Part shown: positions 1 to 5,819 of the stretch, one piece after another
Position numbering within the stretch: the stretch's first letter is position 1
How the letters are laid out: every line of letters begins with the position of its first letter
Assembly: GCA_031424145.1 (NCBI GenBank)
Contig: JANPGV010000222.1
Location: forward strand, 1 to 7,166
DNA from: JAENVT01 sp031424145
GTDB lineage: Bacteria; Actinomycetota; Acidimicrobiia; Acidimicrobiales; Ilumatobacteraceae
Reading direction: 5' to 3'
DNA: 7,166 nucleotides
Notes under the pieces: generated by a model
What the model was told of the DNA's origin: nothing
Seen by the model: only the letters and a program-made list of their open reading frames with translations
Database searches by the model: none
Translations under genes and position numbers: made by a program

Positions 1-632
1 AAGATCAGCAGGATCAGACCGACGCCTGGAAGCGTGACACCCGCGATCATCGGGTGGAACATGGTGAGCAGTTCTTGCAGACCGAGGAAGTACCACGGTG
101 CCTTCGACGGGTTCGGTGTGCGGTTTGGGTTGGCCTGCTGCAACAGCGGGGCGTTTACCCAGATCGAGAAGAAGAACGTGAACGCTGTGCAGGCCAGCGC
201 AGCGACGAACTCGGCAGCGAGCAGGTGAGGCCAGGTGTGGACCTTGTCGATGGGCGATGCCTTGACGTCTTGAATCGAACCGCTCTTGACCACCGTGAGG
301 AGACGTTGAGTGTGCCCGCCCGGGCCCGCACCGAGCGGCACGCCGCCTGCGCTGGGGCCGCCGGCGACGACGCTGGCGACACGCTCTTGAACCGCGACTG
401 CACCCCCGCCGCCGGAGTCGGCGGCGTCGGAGCCTTCGGTCTTGGACTTTGCCGCCCTGCTGCGCTCCAGCAGATGCGCCGGGATCCGCGGATCCGATGC
501 GGGCTCGGACTCGCCACCGCTCGCGGCACCGGCACCGGCATCTGCAGGTGCGGACGCGGGCGTCGCTTCAGCCGCCGCCTTCTCGCGCGCCTCCTGAGCC
601 CGCTTGAGAAGATGCTCGGGGATCTCAGTCAT
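1..632 (-). CDS. petD: PetD-like cytochrome b subunit IV with long N-terminal extension (partial, 3' end off the left edge)
   Basis: C-terminal half of a split cytochrome b, the membrane subunit that with PetB forms the quinol-oxidising core of a bc/b6f-type complex. The 210 visible codons read from ATG 632 without a stop. Residues 1-130 are a hydrophilic Ala/Gly/Ser/Glu-rich extension. The first membrane helix is at about 138-158 (AEFVAALACTAFTFFFSIW). KAPWYFLGLQELL at 177-189 is the family's Qo-side signature (PEWYF region), and another hydrophobic stretch starts near 196. Usual PetD proteins are about 160 residues with a short N-terminus, so the extension is unusual. It carries two copies of a motif, IPEHLLKRAQ (4-13) and IPAHLLERSR (50-59), also found at the start of the cytochrome c at 2687. 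The start is supported by GGAAGGGA nine bases upstream. A 131-base gap separates it from petB, so it may be co-transcribed or have its own leader. The family call is secure; the complex's exact electron partners are not. Confidence 0.93.
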   Translation of the reverse strand, partial: MTEIPEHLLKRAQEAREKAAAEATPASAPADAGAGAASGGESEPASDPRIPAHLLERSRAAKSKTEGSDAADSGGGGAVAVQERVASVVAGGPSAGGVPLGAGPGGHTQRLLTVVKSGSIQDVKASPIDKVHTWPHLLAAEFVAALACTAFTFFFSIWVNAPLLQQANPNRTPNPSKAPWYFLGLQELLTMFHPMIAGVTLPGVGLILLI

Positions 633-655
633 GAGAAGTCATCCCTTCCCGCCGA

Positions 656-677
656 CCGATCCGGCTTGGCCGGTCGG
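656..677. other. Hairpin in the petB-petD gap
   Basis: CCGA and CCGGC (656-659 and 661-665, with T660 bulged) pair with GCCGG and TCGG (669-677) around a TTG loop. On the transcribed minus strand it lies just upstream of the petD ribosome-binding site, so it could affect mRNA folding or processing. No T-run follows, so it is not a classical terminator. Confidence 0.4.
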
Positions 678-693
678 GAGGCAGCAATTGCGC

Positions 694-710
694 GTCGGCC
701 GGAGGCCGAC
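694..710. other. Perfect 7-bp stem-loop in the petB-petD gap
   Basis: GTCGGCC (694-700) and GGCCGAC (704-710) form a perfect stem with a three-base loop. There is no T-run on either side. Together with the hairpin at 656-677 it would give the petD leader two adjacent stems, a possible mRNA processing or attenuation element between petB and petD. The role is inferred. Confidence 0.45.
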
Positions 711-719
711 TCCAAAAGC

Positions 720-759
720 TCGACCGAACGGAGCGAGCGAAGCGAGCGAGAGAGTGTCG
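720..759. repeat. GAGCGAGCGA-type low-complexity repeat, candidate dispersed element
   Basis: Immediately after the petB stop is a run of GAGCGAGCGA / AGCGAGCGAG units (731-750), flanked by TCGA on both sides. The surrounding genes do not use this composition. It resembles short intergenic repeats that are scattered in some high-GC genomes, but a dispersed nature cannot be shown from one copy. Confidence 0.35.
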
Positions 760-763
760 AAAC

Positions 764-1549
764 TCATAATGGACCGCTAATTCCGCCGTCTTTACGGACT
801 CGCCAGAAGTGGATGGCCATGAAGATGACGATCACGAACGGCAACATCAGCACGTGCAACACATACCAACGCAGCAACGTCTCTGAACCGATCTCCTTGC
901 CTCCGAGCAACACGAAGCGCACCTGCGTACCGAGCACCGGGGTGTAGCCCATCATGTTGGTTCCGACCGTGACGGCCCACAGAGCCAACTGGTCCCACGG
1001 AAGCAGGTACCCGGTGAAGCTGAGCAGCAACGTGAGCATCAGCAACACGACACCGATGACCCAGTTGAACTCGCGCGGAGCCTTGTATGCCCCGTGATAG
1101 AAGACGCGCGCCATGTGCAGGAACACGCTGAGCACCATGAGGTGCGCACCCCATCGGTGCATGTTTCGCACAAGTAGTCCGAACGCCACCGACGTCTGCA
1201 GGTTGGAGATGTCGTTCCAGGCAGCCACATCCGTGGGTCGGTAGAAGAACATCAAGAAGATGCCCGTGACGGTGAGCAGGATGAACAGGAAGAAGCTCAG
1301 GCCGCCGAGGCACAGCGTGTAGCTGACCTTCACCGCGTGACGCTTCACCTTGACGGGGTGAAGGTGGTACAGCACCGAGTTCATGACCACGTAGCTGCGG
1401 TTGCGCGGCGAGTCGGTGTAGCCCTTGCGGAAGATTGAGCCGGGCCGGAAGATCGAGTTCCACGCCTGGCTGCCCTGCATGCCGGTCCACATCTTGGACA
1501 GCCGGTCCTTGACGGTCAGCTTCGGTCGTTCTTCGAGGATGTTTGCCAT
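764..1549 (-). CDS. petB: b6-type cytochrome b N-terminal subunit (PetB-like)
   Basis: Dihaem cytochrome b subunit of a menaquinol-oxidising bc/b6f-type complex in the cytoplasmic membrane; 261 residues against about 215 for cyanobacterial b6, the extra length being an N-terminal extension of roughly 50 residues. Four helices carry the expected haem ligands: H131 and H145 in helix B (MHRWGAH...FLHMAR), and H232 and H247 in helix D. The 15-residue step in helix D is the b6f pattern; mitochondrial bc1 has 14. LPWDQ at 183-187 is the b6-style quinol-site loop. CLGG at 80-83 matches the cysteine that binds haem c_n covalently in b6f. It starts 12 bases after the ferredoxin stop, with only a weak GGGG ribosome-binding site, which suggests translational coupling. 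No damage seen. A QcrB-like name would also be acceptable, but the C-terminal half is a separate gene. Confidence 0.97.
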   Translation of the reverse strand: MANILEERPKLTVKDRLSKMWTGMQGSQAWNSIFRPGSIFRKGYTDSPRNRSYVVMNSVLYHLHPVKVKRHAVKVSYTLCLGGLSFFLFILLTVTGIFLMFFYRPTDVAAWNDISNLQTSVAFGLLVRNMHRWGAHLMVLSVFLHMARVFYHGAYKAPREFNWVIGVVLLMLTLLLSFTGYLLPWDQLALWAVTVGTNMMGYTPVLGTQVRFVLLGGKEIGSETLLRWYVLHVLMLPFVIVIFMAIHFWRVRKDGGISGPL

Positions 1550-1561
1550 TGGTCGAGACCC

Positions 1562-1975
1562 CTAGAACCTCATGCCGTAGGCATAGCCGTGGCTGTTGGT
1601 GCGGACGTGCGGATCGCCACTCTTGTCGGGGGCGCCCGCCCTGCCCAAAATGATCACGCCGGTCGGGCACCGGTCGACACACAACGCGCAGCGCGTGCAG
1701 ATGTCGTCGTCGATGATGAACAAGACCTTGTCGCTGGGGTCCTCGCCCGGCAACTCCGTCCCTGTGGCCTCGACGATGGCGTCGGGGGTGACCATGTGGA
1801 TGCACTTCCACGGGCAGATGTCGACGCAGCCTTCGCACATGATGCATTCGGTCTGATCGATGTGGATGAACTGCTTCGGCTTGACGGCCTTGGAGAGGTA
1901 GTCGGCGTCAACCTCGACGAGTTGGTACTCGTCGGTGTAGGGCATCATCGGCGGGTTGGCGTCAGTTCGTGCCAT
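1562..1975 (-). CDS. Dicluster 2x[4Fe-4S] ferredoxin within the cytochrome b operon
   Basis: A 137-residue electron carrier with two bacterial ferredoxin motifs: CIMCEGCVDICP (C44, C47, C50, C54) and CTRCALCVDRCP (C93, C96, C99, C103). About 38 residues separate the two motifs, longer than in the small clostridial type, and an extra cysteine (C58) follows the first. There is no signal peptide or membrane helix, so it should be cytoplasmic or bound to the inner face of the complex. The start at ATG 1975 is fixed by AGGAAGGGA eight bases upstream. The reading frame stays open far upstream, but only by chance or through the frame anomaly described at 2468-2581. It lies five bases after the membrane-protein gene and 12 before petB, so it is almost certainly a partner of the cytochrome b. 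The reaction it serves is not evident; electron delivery to or from the quinone site is inferred. Confidence 0.96.
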   Translation of the reverse strand: MARTDANPPMMPYTDEYQLVEVDADYLSKAVKPKQFIHIDQTECIMCEGCVDICPWKCIHMVTPDAIVEATGTELPGEDPSDKVLFIIDDDICTRCALCVDRCPTGVIILGRAGAPDKSGDPHVRTNSHGYAYGMRF

Positions 1976-1980
1976 TGGCG

Positions 1981-2463
1981 CTATCCCTTCCTGACCAAGG
2001 GTCGACCATAGGTGCTGGTTGCGATCTCGGTGCTCGGCTTGGCGTCGCCGCGACCTTGCCACACGCTCCAGAGAAACAGGATGAGGCCGAAGTAGTACAC
2101 GTGCAGCACCACCACGACGATGTCGCGGACAGCTTCGTACGACGCCGTGAAGGGGAAGTGACCCCCGAGCGCCTTGGGCTTGAGGAGATCGAAAGGACCG
2201 TAGATGATCTTGCTCTTCGACCAGCCGAGGTTGCGGTCCGAGTGGTCGATCCACTGGTGCGGGACCACACCAAAGGCGATGAACATCGTCCCGAACACGT
2301 AGACGGCGGCGAGCATCGCCTCGCCCCACGACACCGGAGTGCCTTTCGGGCGACGCTTCGCGTACGGGATTATCGCGAGGGCCATACCGGTCGACAGGAG
2401 CAGCGCAAAGAGGAAGGCGACGTTTACGCCTGGCCATTTGAGGATGTCGATCGCGATCAGCAC
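1981..2463 (-). CDS. Three-helix membrane protein of unknown family, first gene of the cytochrome b operon
   Basis: I do not recognise this family. From GTG 2463 it has 160 residues with three predicted membrane segments, at about 13-33, 49-67 and 110-134, and a polar tail. Histidines lie at or near helix ends: H69 and H74 in VVPHQWIDHSD, H102, and H121 inside the third helix. A haem or quinone role is therefore possible but unproven. Five bases separate its stop from the ferredoxin start, and that gene's ribosome-binding site overlaps this stop. This argues for a membrane anchor or partner of the ferredoxin in the bc-type complex. The start is uncertain: GTG 2463 has GGAAGG eight bases upstream, as in the other operon genes, while TTG 2508 would add 15 poorly hydrophobic residues. 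Upstream, a different frame looks coding, so a frameshifted longer protein is also possible. Confidence 0.8.
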   Translation of the reverse strand: MLIAIDILKWPGVNVAFLFALLLSTGMALAIIPYAKRRPKGTPVSWGEAMLAAVYVFGTMFIAFGVVPHQWIDHSDRNLGWSKSKIIYGPFDLLKPKALGGHFPFTASYEAVRDIVVVVLHVYYFGLILFLWSVWQGRGDAKPSTEIATSTYGRPLVRKG

Positions 2464-2467
2464 AGCG

Positions 2468-2581
2468 GCTGCCTTCCGTGTTCGCTCCGAATGTGAACTG
2501 CTGCACAAACTGTAGCCATCCCCCCGACGATGACCGCCATTTCGGCGAGTCGACGGGCAGGTTCGGGTTCCGGTCTACCAC
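2468..2581 (-). other. Coding-like segment in another frame upstream of the membrane-protein gene
   Basis: From GTG 2581 the minus strand reads 38 codons ending WLQFVQQFTFGANTEGS, in the frame that later becomes the ferredoxin frame. Third positions are mostly G or C here. They become T/A-rich in this frame beyond about 2467, where the frame of the membrane protein takes over. This could be the true N-terminus of that protein, displaced by one inserted base (or two missing ones) near 2470, or a chance open frame. It has no stop of its own before the next gene, so it is not a separate gene. Confidence 0.35.
2472..2477 (-). promoter_or_regulatory. Ribosome-binding site deciding the GTG 2463 start
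   Basis: GGAAGG on the minus strand, eight bases before GTG 2463. The ferredoxin (AGGAAGGGA, eight bases) and petD (GGAAGGGA, nine bases) have the same core at almost the same distance. This makes GTG 2463 the preferred start over TTG 2508. Confidence 0.5.
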
Positions 2582-2686
2582 GCCCGATAGCCACAATCGA
2601 CTGGTTGTGAACTCGTGCACGGCGCGTTCGCGATTCGTCGCGAGGATTTCCTCATCTCGGCACCTCGGCGTCTATCGTGGGCACCC
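2582..2686. promoter_or_regulatory. Divergent promoter region between the cytochrome b operon and the cytochrome c operon
   Basis: The two respiratory transcription units diverge from here, so both promoters should lie in 2464-2686. On the plus strand TATCGT (2673-2678) fits an actinobacterial -10 (TAnnnT) and ends eight bases before GTG 2687, implying an almost leaderless message. No convincing -35 or operator palindrome was found, and no minus-strand -10 could be chosen with confidence. Confidence 0.4.
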
Positions 2687-3505
2687 GTGACCGAGATTCC
2701 CGAGCACCTGCTGAAGCGCAGCAAGGCAGCAAGAGCGCAGGCAGAAGGCGAAGCTCCTGCAGCCGAAGGCACTGCCCCGGCGCCGGCCACATCCGCTGCC
2801 ACCCCGGCGGCCACCACCCCTGCTGTACCCGCCCCGGCTGCTCCACCGCCGGCACCCGTCGGGCCGCCACCACCAAAGCCCGACATCCCCGTCGTCGCTG
2901 CGGCGAAGGCACGTACCAAGGTCCCGTTCTGGGCGTTCGCAACACTGAGCACGTTGCCGTTGTGGGCGTTCATGTATGTGCGCGCCCTCACCCCGACGAC
3001 CGAGAAGATCCCGGGCCCGCTCGGCGACGGTGCTGTCGTCTACTCGGGTTGCTCCAGCTGTCATGGCTCCAAGGGCGAAGGTGGGGTGGGGTACCAGTTC
3101 TCGCAACAAGAGGTCCTCAAGACCTTTCCGCACATCGAGGACCAGCTGCGCTGGGTGTACGGCGGCAGCGACGCGTACGCAGCGGCCGCAGTCCAGATCT
3201 ATGGCGACCCGAAACGCCCAGGTGGTCCTCACATCACCAAGGCAAAGGGCAACATGCCGGGCCAGGCCGGCCAGCTGACCGACGCCCAGATACTGGCCGT
3301 CGTGTGTCACGAGCGATTCACGCTCGGCGGTGCCGACCCTGTTGGCGCCAACCAGAAGGAGTTCGACAGCTGGTGCTCCGTGGACTCGCCCGCGTGGACG
3401 GCGCTGGAAGACGGATCCGCCACGTTGGAAAACATCGACACCAAGGTGCCCGGTGCGATCAAGGTCGGGACGCAACCTGCGCCTGGCTCGTCCGCCGGCA
3501 GCTGA
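2687..3505 (+). CDS. Membrane-anchored monohaem cytochrome c with Pro/Ala-rich N-terminal linker
   Basis: A 272-residue electron-transfer protein. An N-terminal motif, TEIPEHLLKRSKAARAQ (2-18), is followed by a Pro/Ala-rich stretch (about 22-75), a single membrane helix (about 80-100) and a C-terminal haem domain. Haem attachment is CSSCH at 122-126, and M190 in KGNMPGQAGQLTDAQ is the likely axial methionine of a class I fold. Two more cysteines, C207 and C230, could form a disulfide. The linker should be cytoplasmic and the haem domain exported. GTG 2687 is chosen because the product then begins exactly like the PetD-like subunit (MTEIPEHLLKR); an in-frame start at 2615 would add 24 unsupported residues. 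No clear ribosome-binding site is seen, which fits a near-leaderless transcript. It is transcribed away from the cytochrome b operon and is a plausible electron acceptor of that complex, replacing cytochrome c1 or f. The partner assignment is inference. Confidence 0.93.
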   Translation: MTEIPEHLLKRSKAARAQAEGEAPAAEGTAPAPATSAATPAATTPAVPAPAAPPPAPVGPPPPKPDIPVVAAAKARTKVPFWAFATLSTLPLWAFMYVRALTPTTEKIPGPLGDGAVVYSGCSSCHGSKGEGGVGYQFSQQEVLKTFPHIEDQLRWVYGGSDAYAAAAVQIYGDPKRPGGPHITKAKGNMPGQAGQLTDAQILAVVCHERFTLGGADPVGANQKEFDSWCSVDSPAWTALEDGSATLENIDTKVPGAIKVGTQPAPGSSAGS

Positions 3506-4750
3506 GTGACGTCATCGACTGACGTACTCGTGATCGGCGGCGGTCCCGCCGGAGCCTCGGCTGCATACTGGCTCGCTCGTTACGGTCACGAGGTCACGAT
3601 CGTCGAACGAAAGTCCTTCCCTCGCGAGAAGACATGCGGAGACGGTCTCACGCCTCGCGCCGTGCACCAGCTCGACGAGATGGGGCTCGGAGACGAGCTG
3701 AAACAGTTCCACCGCTACAACGGCCTGCGCGCGACCGGCATGGGCCGTCAGCTCGAGTTGCAGTGGCCATCGCATCCGATCTACCCGCGATACGGATACG
3801 TCGTGCGCCGACGCGAGCTCGACACGATGGTCGCCCGAAACGCCGTGGCCGCGGGCGCCACGCTCCTCGAAGGACACGAGGCATTGCAGCCCATCGTCGA
3901 TCGCGGTTTCGTTCGTGGCGCAGTCGTGCAGCCGACTATCGGTGACCCGGTCGAGATCCGCGCCCGTTACGTCGTCGTCGCGGACGGCGCCAACAGCCGG
4001 TTCGGTCGATCACTCGGCACCTTCCGCACACGCGAGTGGCCGTATGGCACTGCCATTCGCACCTATTGGGAGACGCCTCGCCACGCCGAGCCGTGGATCG
4101 AATCGGCGCTCGACGTGAAAGATCGCAACGGCAACCCGATGCCCGGCTACGGCTGGATCTTTCCCGTCGGCGACGGCACCGTCAACATCGGAGTCGGGCT
4201 GTTGTCGACGTTCCGCGAGTTCAAGAGCGTCAACACGACCCATCTCCTGGACTCCTACGCCCATCAGGTTGCCGATCGTTGGGAGATCAACCCGGACACG
4301 CCGGAGTGCAAGGCAACGAGCGGACGTGTCCCGATGGGTGGCTCCGTCGGACCGAAGGCGGGGCCGTCATATCTCGTCATCGGCGATGCCGCGGGAAGCG
4401 TGAACCCTTTCAACGGCGAAGGAATCGACTATGCCTACGAGACCGCGCGCATGGCGGCTGCTGTTCTGCACGAGGCGCTGGACGGCGGGGACCCGACTGC
4501 GTTGCAGCGCTACCCATCGCTGCTCGAGGAGGAGTACGGCGAGTACTTCAAGGTCGCCCGATTGTTCGCGAGAGTGATCGGCCGCCCGGCGCTCATGCGC
4601 GAGCTGACGCGGGCCGGCATGCACAGCCGGACGTTGATGGAGTGGGTGCTGCGCATCATGGCCAACCTCCTGCGTCCCGATGAGTTGGGCCCGGCGGAGA
4701 TGGCTTACAAGGCCGCCGCAAAACTCGTCAAGCTCGCCCCCAACGCGTGA
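3506..4750 (+). CDS. FAD-dependent geranylgeranyl reductase family protein, probable menaquinone side-chain reductase (MenJ-like)
   Basis: A 414-residue flavoprotein of the geranylgeranyl reductase family, which saturates isoprenoid double bonds. It has an N-terminal FAD-binding fold with GGGPAG (11-16) and E34, the family CGDGL motif (44-48), ADGANSRFG (159-167), GYGWIFPVGDGTVNIGVG (214-231) and the second FAD motif GDAAGSVNPFNGEGI (293-307). Full length, no defects. GTG 3506 follows the cytochrome c stop with no gap (TGAGTG), so translation is probably coupled. A polyprenyl diphosphate synthase lies just beyond, convergently; the same two families are adjacent in Mycobacterium tuberculosis as Rv0561c (MenJ) and Rv0562. 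The likely substrate is therefore the menaquinone side chain. Partly saturated MK-9 is, from memory, reported for Acidimicrobiia. Action on archaeal-type lipids or chlorophyll precursors is unlikely here. The exact substrate is inferred. Confidence 0.95.
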   Translation: MTSSTDVLVIGGGPAGASAAYWLARYGHEVTIVERKSFPREKTCGDGLTPRAVHQLDEMGLGDELKQFHRYNGLRATGMGRQLELQWPSHPIYPRYGYVVRRRELDTMVARNAVAAGATLLEGHEALQPIVDRGFVRGAVVQPTIGDPVEIRARYVVVADGANSRFGRSLGTFRTREWPYGTAIRTYWETPRHAEPWIESALDVKDRNGNPMPGYGWIFPVGDGTVNIGVGLLSTFREFKSVNTTHLLDSYAHQVADRWEINPDTPECKATSGRVPMGGSVGPKAGPSYLVIGDAAGSVNPFNGEGIDYAYETARMAAAVLHEALDGGDPTALQRYPSLLEEEYGEYFKVARLFARVIGRPALMRELTRAGMHSRTLMEWVLRIMANLLRPDELGPAEMAYKAAAKLVKLAPNA

Positions 4751-4751
4751 C

Positions 4752-4820
4752 CGAGTGTTTCCGTCCCGAAACGGCGCATCGGAGTGTTTGCGGCCACCCC
4801 GGGGTGGCGCGAAACACTCG
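4752..4820. terminator. Large dyad between convergent genes, probable bidirectional terminator or REP-like palindrome
   Basis: The 79-base gap between the reductase stop and the synthase stop holds stacked inverted repeats. GCCACCCCGGGGTGGC (4793-4808) is a perfect 16-base palindrome. GAGTGTTT (4782-4789) pairs with AAACACTC (4812-4819) around it, giving a long stem with two single-base bulges. A second copy, CGAGTGTTTC (4752-4761), is also a perfect complement of GAAACACTCG (4811-4820). No T-run follows on either strand, which is common for high-GC actinobacterial terminators. The duplicated left arm permits two alternative folds and also resembles a REP-type mobile palindrome. Confidence 0.55.
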
Positions 4821-4829
4821 TTCGGGGGA

Positions 4830-5813
4830 TCAGCCGACGGAGGCAATGAGGTTGGACGGGGCGGCGCGCAAGGCGTCCGTTGCCGCAGACGCCGGGAGGG
4901 CGTCGCACGCCGCGACGGCACGTTGCGCCCAGTCCTGCGCTGTCGAGAACGCAGACTCCACGCCACCGTTTTCCCTGACGATGCCGAGCGCCTTCTCTCG
5001 CTCGGCCGTGTCGAGCGGCTTGCCGAGCAGTGCCAGCAACTCCATCGCCGGGACACCACCGGCCTGCAAGGTGCGCATGACCGGCAGCGTGTAGACGCCT
5101 TCCACCATGTCATGCCCTGCCGGCTTGCCGAGCTGATCGTCGGTCGAGGTGATGTCGAGCAGATCGTCGACGATCTGGAAGACGTTGCCATAGGCCTCGC
5201 CGTATTCGGTGAGTGCGTCGGTAAGCGTTCGATCGAAGCCGGCGACAAGCCCGCCGATGCGGGCTGCCGTCGCATACAACGACGCTGTCTTCCCACTGAT
5301 CGACGCCATGTAGCTCGACTCCGGCCGCGCGCAGTTGTAGGTGTGGCGCAGCTCTTCGATCTGGCCTTCGCACAACCGTCCGATCGTCCTGGCGAGCAAA
5401 CCGGCCACCTCGGTGCCGAGCGACGCAGCGATCCCGGACGCGCGAGACAGCAGGAAGTCGCCGGCCAGGATCGCCTGCAGGTTCCCCCACTTCGCGTTGA
5501 CCGTCTCCACACCGCGCCTGGTGGACGCTTCGTCCATGACGTCGTCGTGGTACAGCGAACCGGTTTGCACCAGTTCACAAGCGATCCCGCCCTGGATCGA
5601 ACGTTCCGTCAGGTCGGCATCCGCGGCGCCGCCAACCTGGGCTGCGACGACGGTGAGAACCGGTCGCAGACGCTTCCCACCAGCGATGATCAGGTGCGAC
5701 GCGATCTCGTTGAGGTACGGGTCGGGGGTGTGCACTGACTCGACCAACGCCTGTTCGATGCGTTGGACGGCCTCTGTCATACCGTCGAGCGAGAAGAAGG
5801 GCGAGGGCGCCAC
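4830..5813 (-). CDS. Long-chain polyprenyl diphosphate synthase (menaquinone side-chain synthesis)
   Basis: A trans-isoprenyl diphosphate synthase of 327 residues that condenses isopentenyl diphosphate onto an allylic primer. Visible motifs are GGKRLRP (45-51), the first aspartate-rich motif DDVMD (90-94) followed by RRG (99-101), the conserved GKTASLY region (174-180), and the second aspartate-rich motif DDLLD (216-220) with its following GK (229-230). The residues just before the first Asp motif are small (TGS at 84-86), as in long-chain enzymes, so a C40-C45 chain is likely; length cannot be fixed from sequence. The neighbouring reductase makes menaquinone side-chain supply the best-supported role. 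GTG 5813 is the only upstream start after an in-frame stop at 5823-5825; ATG 5780 is an alternative that removes 11 residues. No ribosome-binding site is seen, but a -10-like TAGCCT lies so that GTG would be the first transcribed base. Confidence 0.96.
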   Translation of the reverse strand: MAPSPFFSLDGMTEAVQRIEQALVESVHTPDPYLNEIASHLIIAGGKRLRPVLTVVAAQVGGAADADLTERSIQGGIACELVQTGSLYHDDVMDEASTRRGVETVNAKWGNLQAILAGDFLLSRASGIAASLGTEVAGLLARTIGRLCEGQIEELRHTYNCARPESSYMASISGKTASLYATAARIGGLVAGFDRTLTDALTEYGEAYGNVFQIVDDLLDITSTDDQLGKPAGHDMVEGVYTLPVMRTLQAGGVPAMELLALLGKPLDTAEREKALGIVRENGGVESAFSTAQDWAQRAVAACDALPASAATDALRAAPSNLIASVG

Positions 5814-5819
5814 TTCGCC

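Noticed and set aside
482..495. Perfect 14-base palindrome GGATCCGCGGATCC
   Set aside because: It lies inside the petD coding sequence and encodes part of the linker (SDPRI). It is short and GC-rich, so chance is enough to explain it.
54..947. 297-codon open frame on the plus strand
   Set aside because: It is antisense to the PetD-like and PetB genes, is Arg/Gly-rich and has no recognisable domain. It runs across the petB-petD gap as expected for a shadow frame in high-GC DNA.
1976..2620. Upstream extension of the ferredoxin frame to 2620
   Set aside because: The ferredoxin start at 1975 has a clear ribosome-binding site. The region 1981-2463 is better explained by the membrane protein in another frame; only 2468-2581 of this frame looks coding and is reported separately.
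2615..2686. Longer cytochrome c start at 2615
   Set aside because: The extra 24 residues are unlike a signal sequence, and the GTG 2687 start gives an N-terminus matching that of the PetD-like protein.
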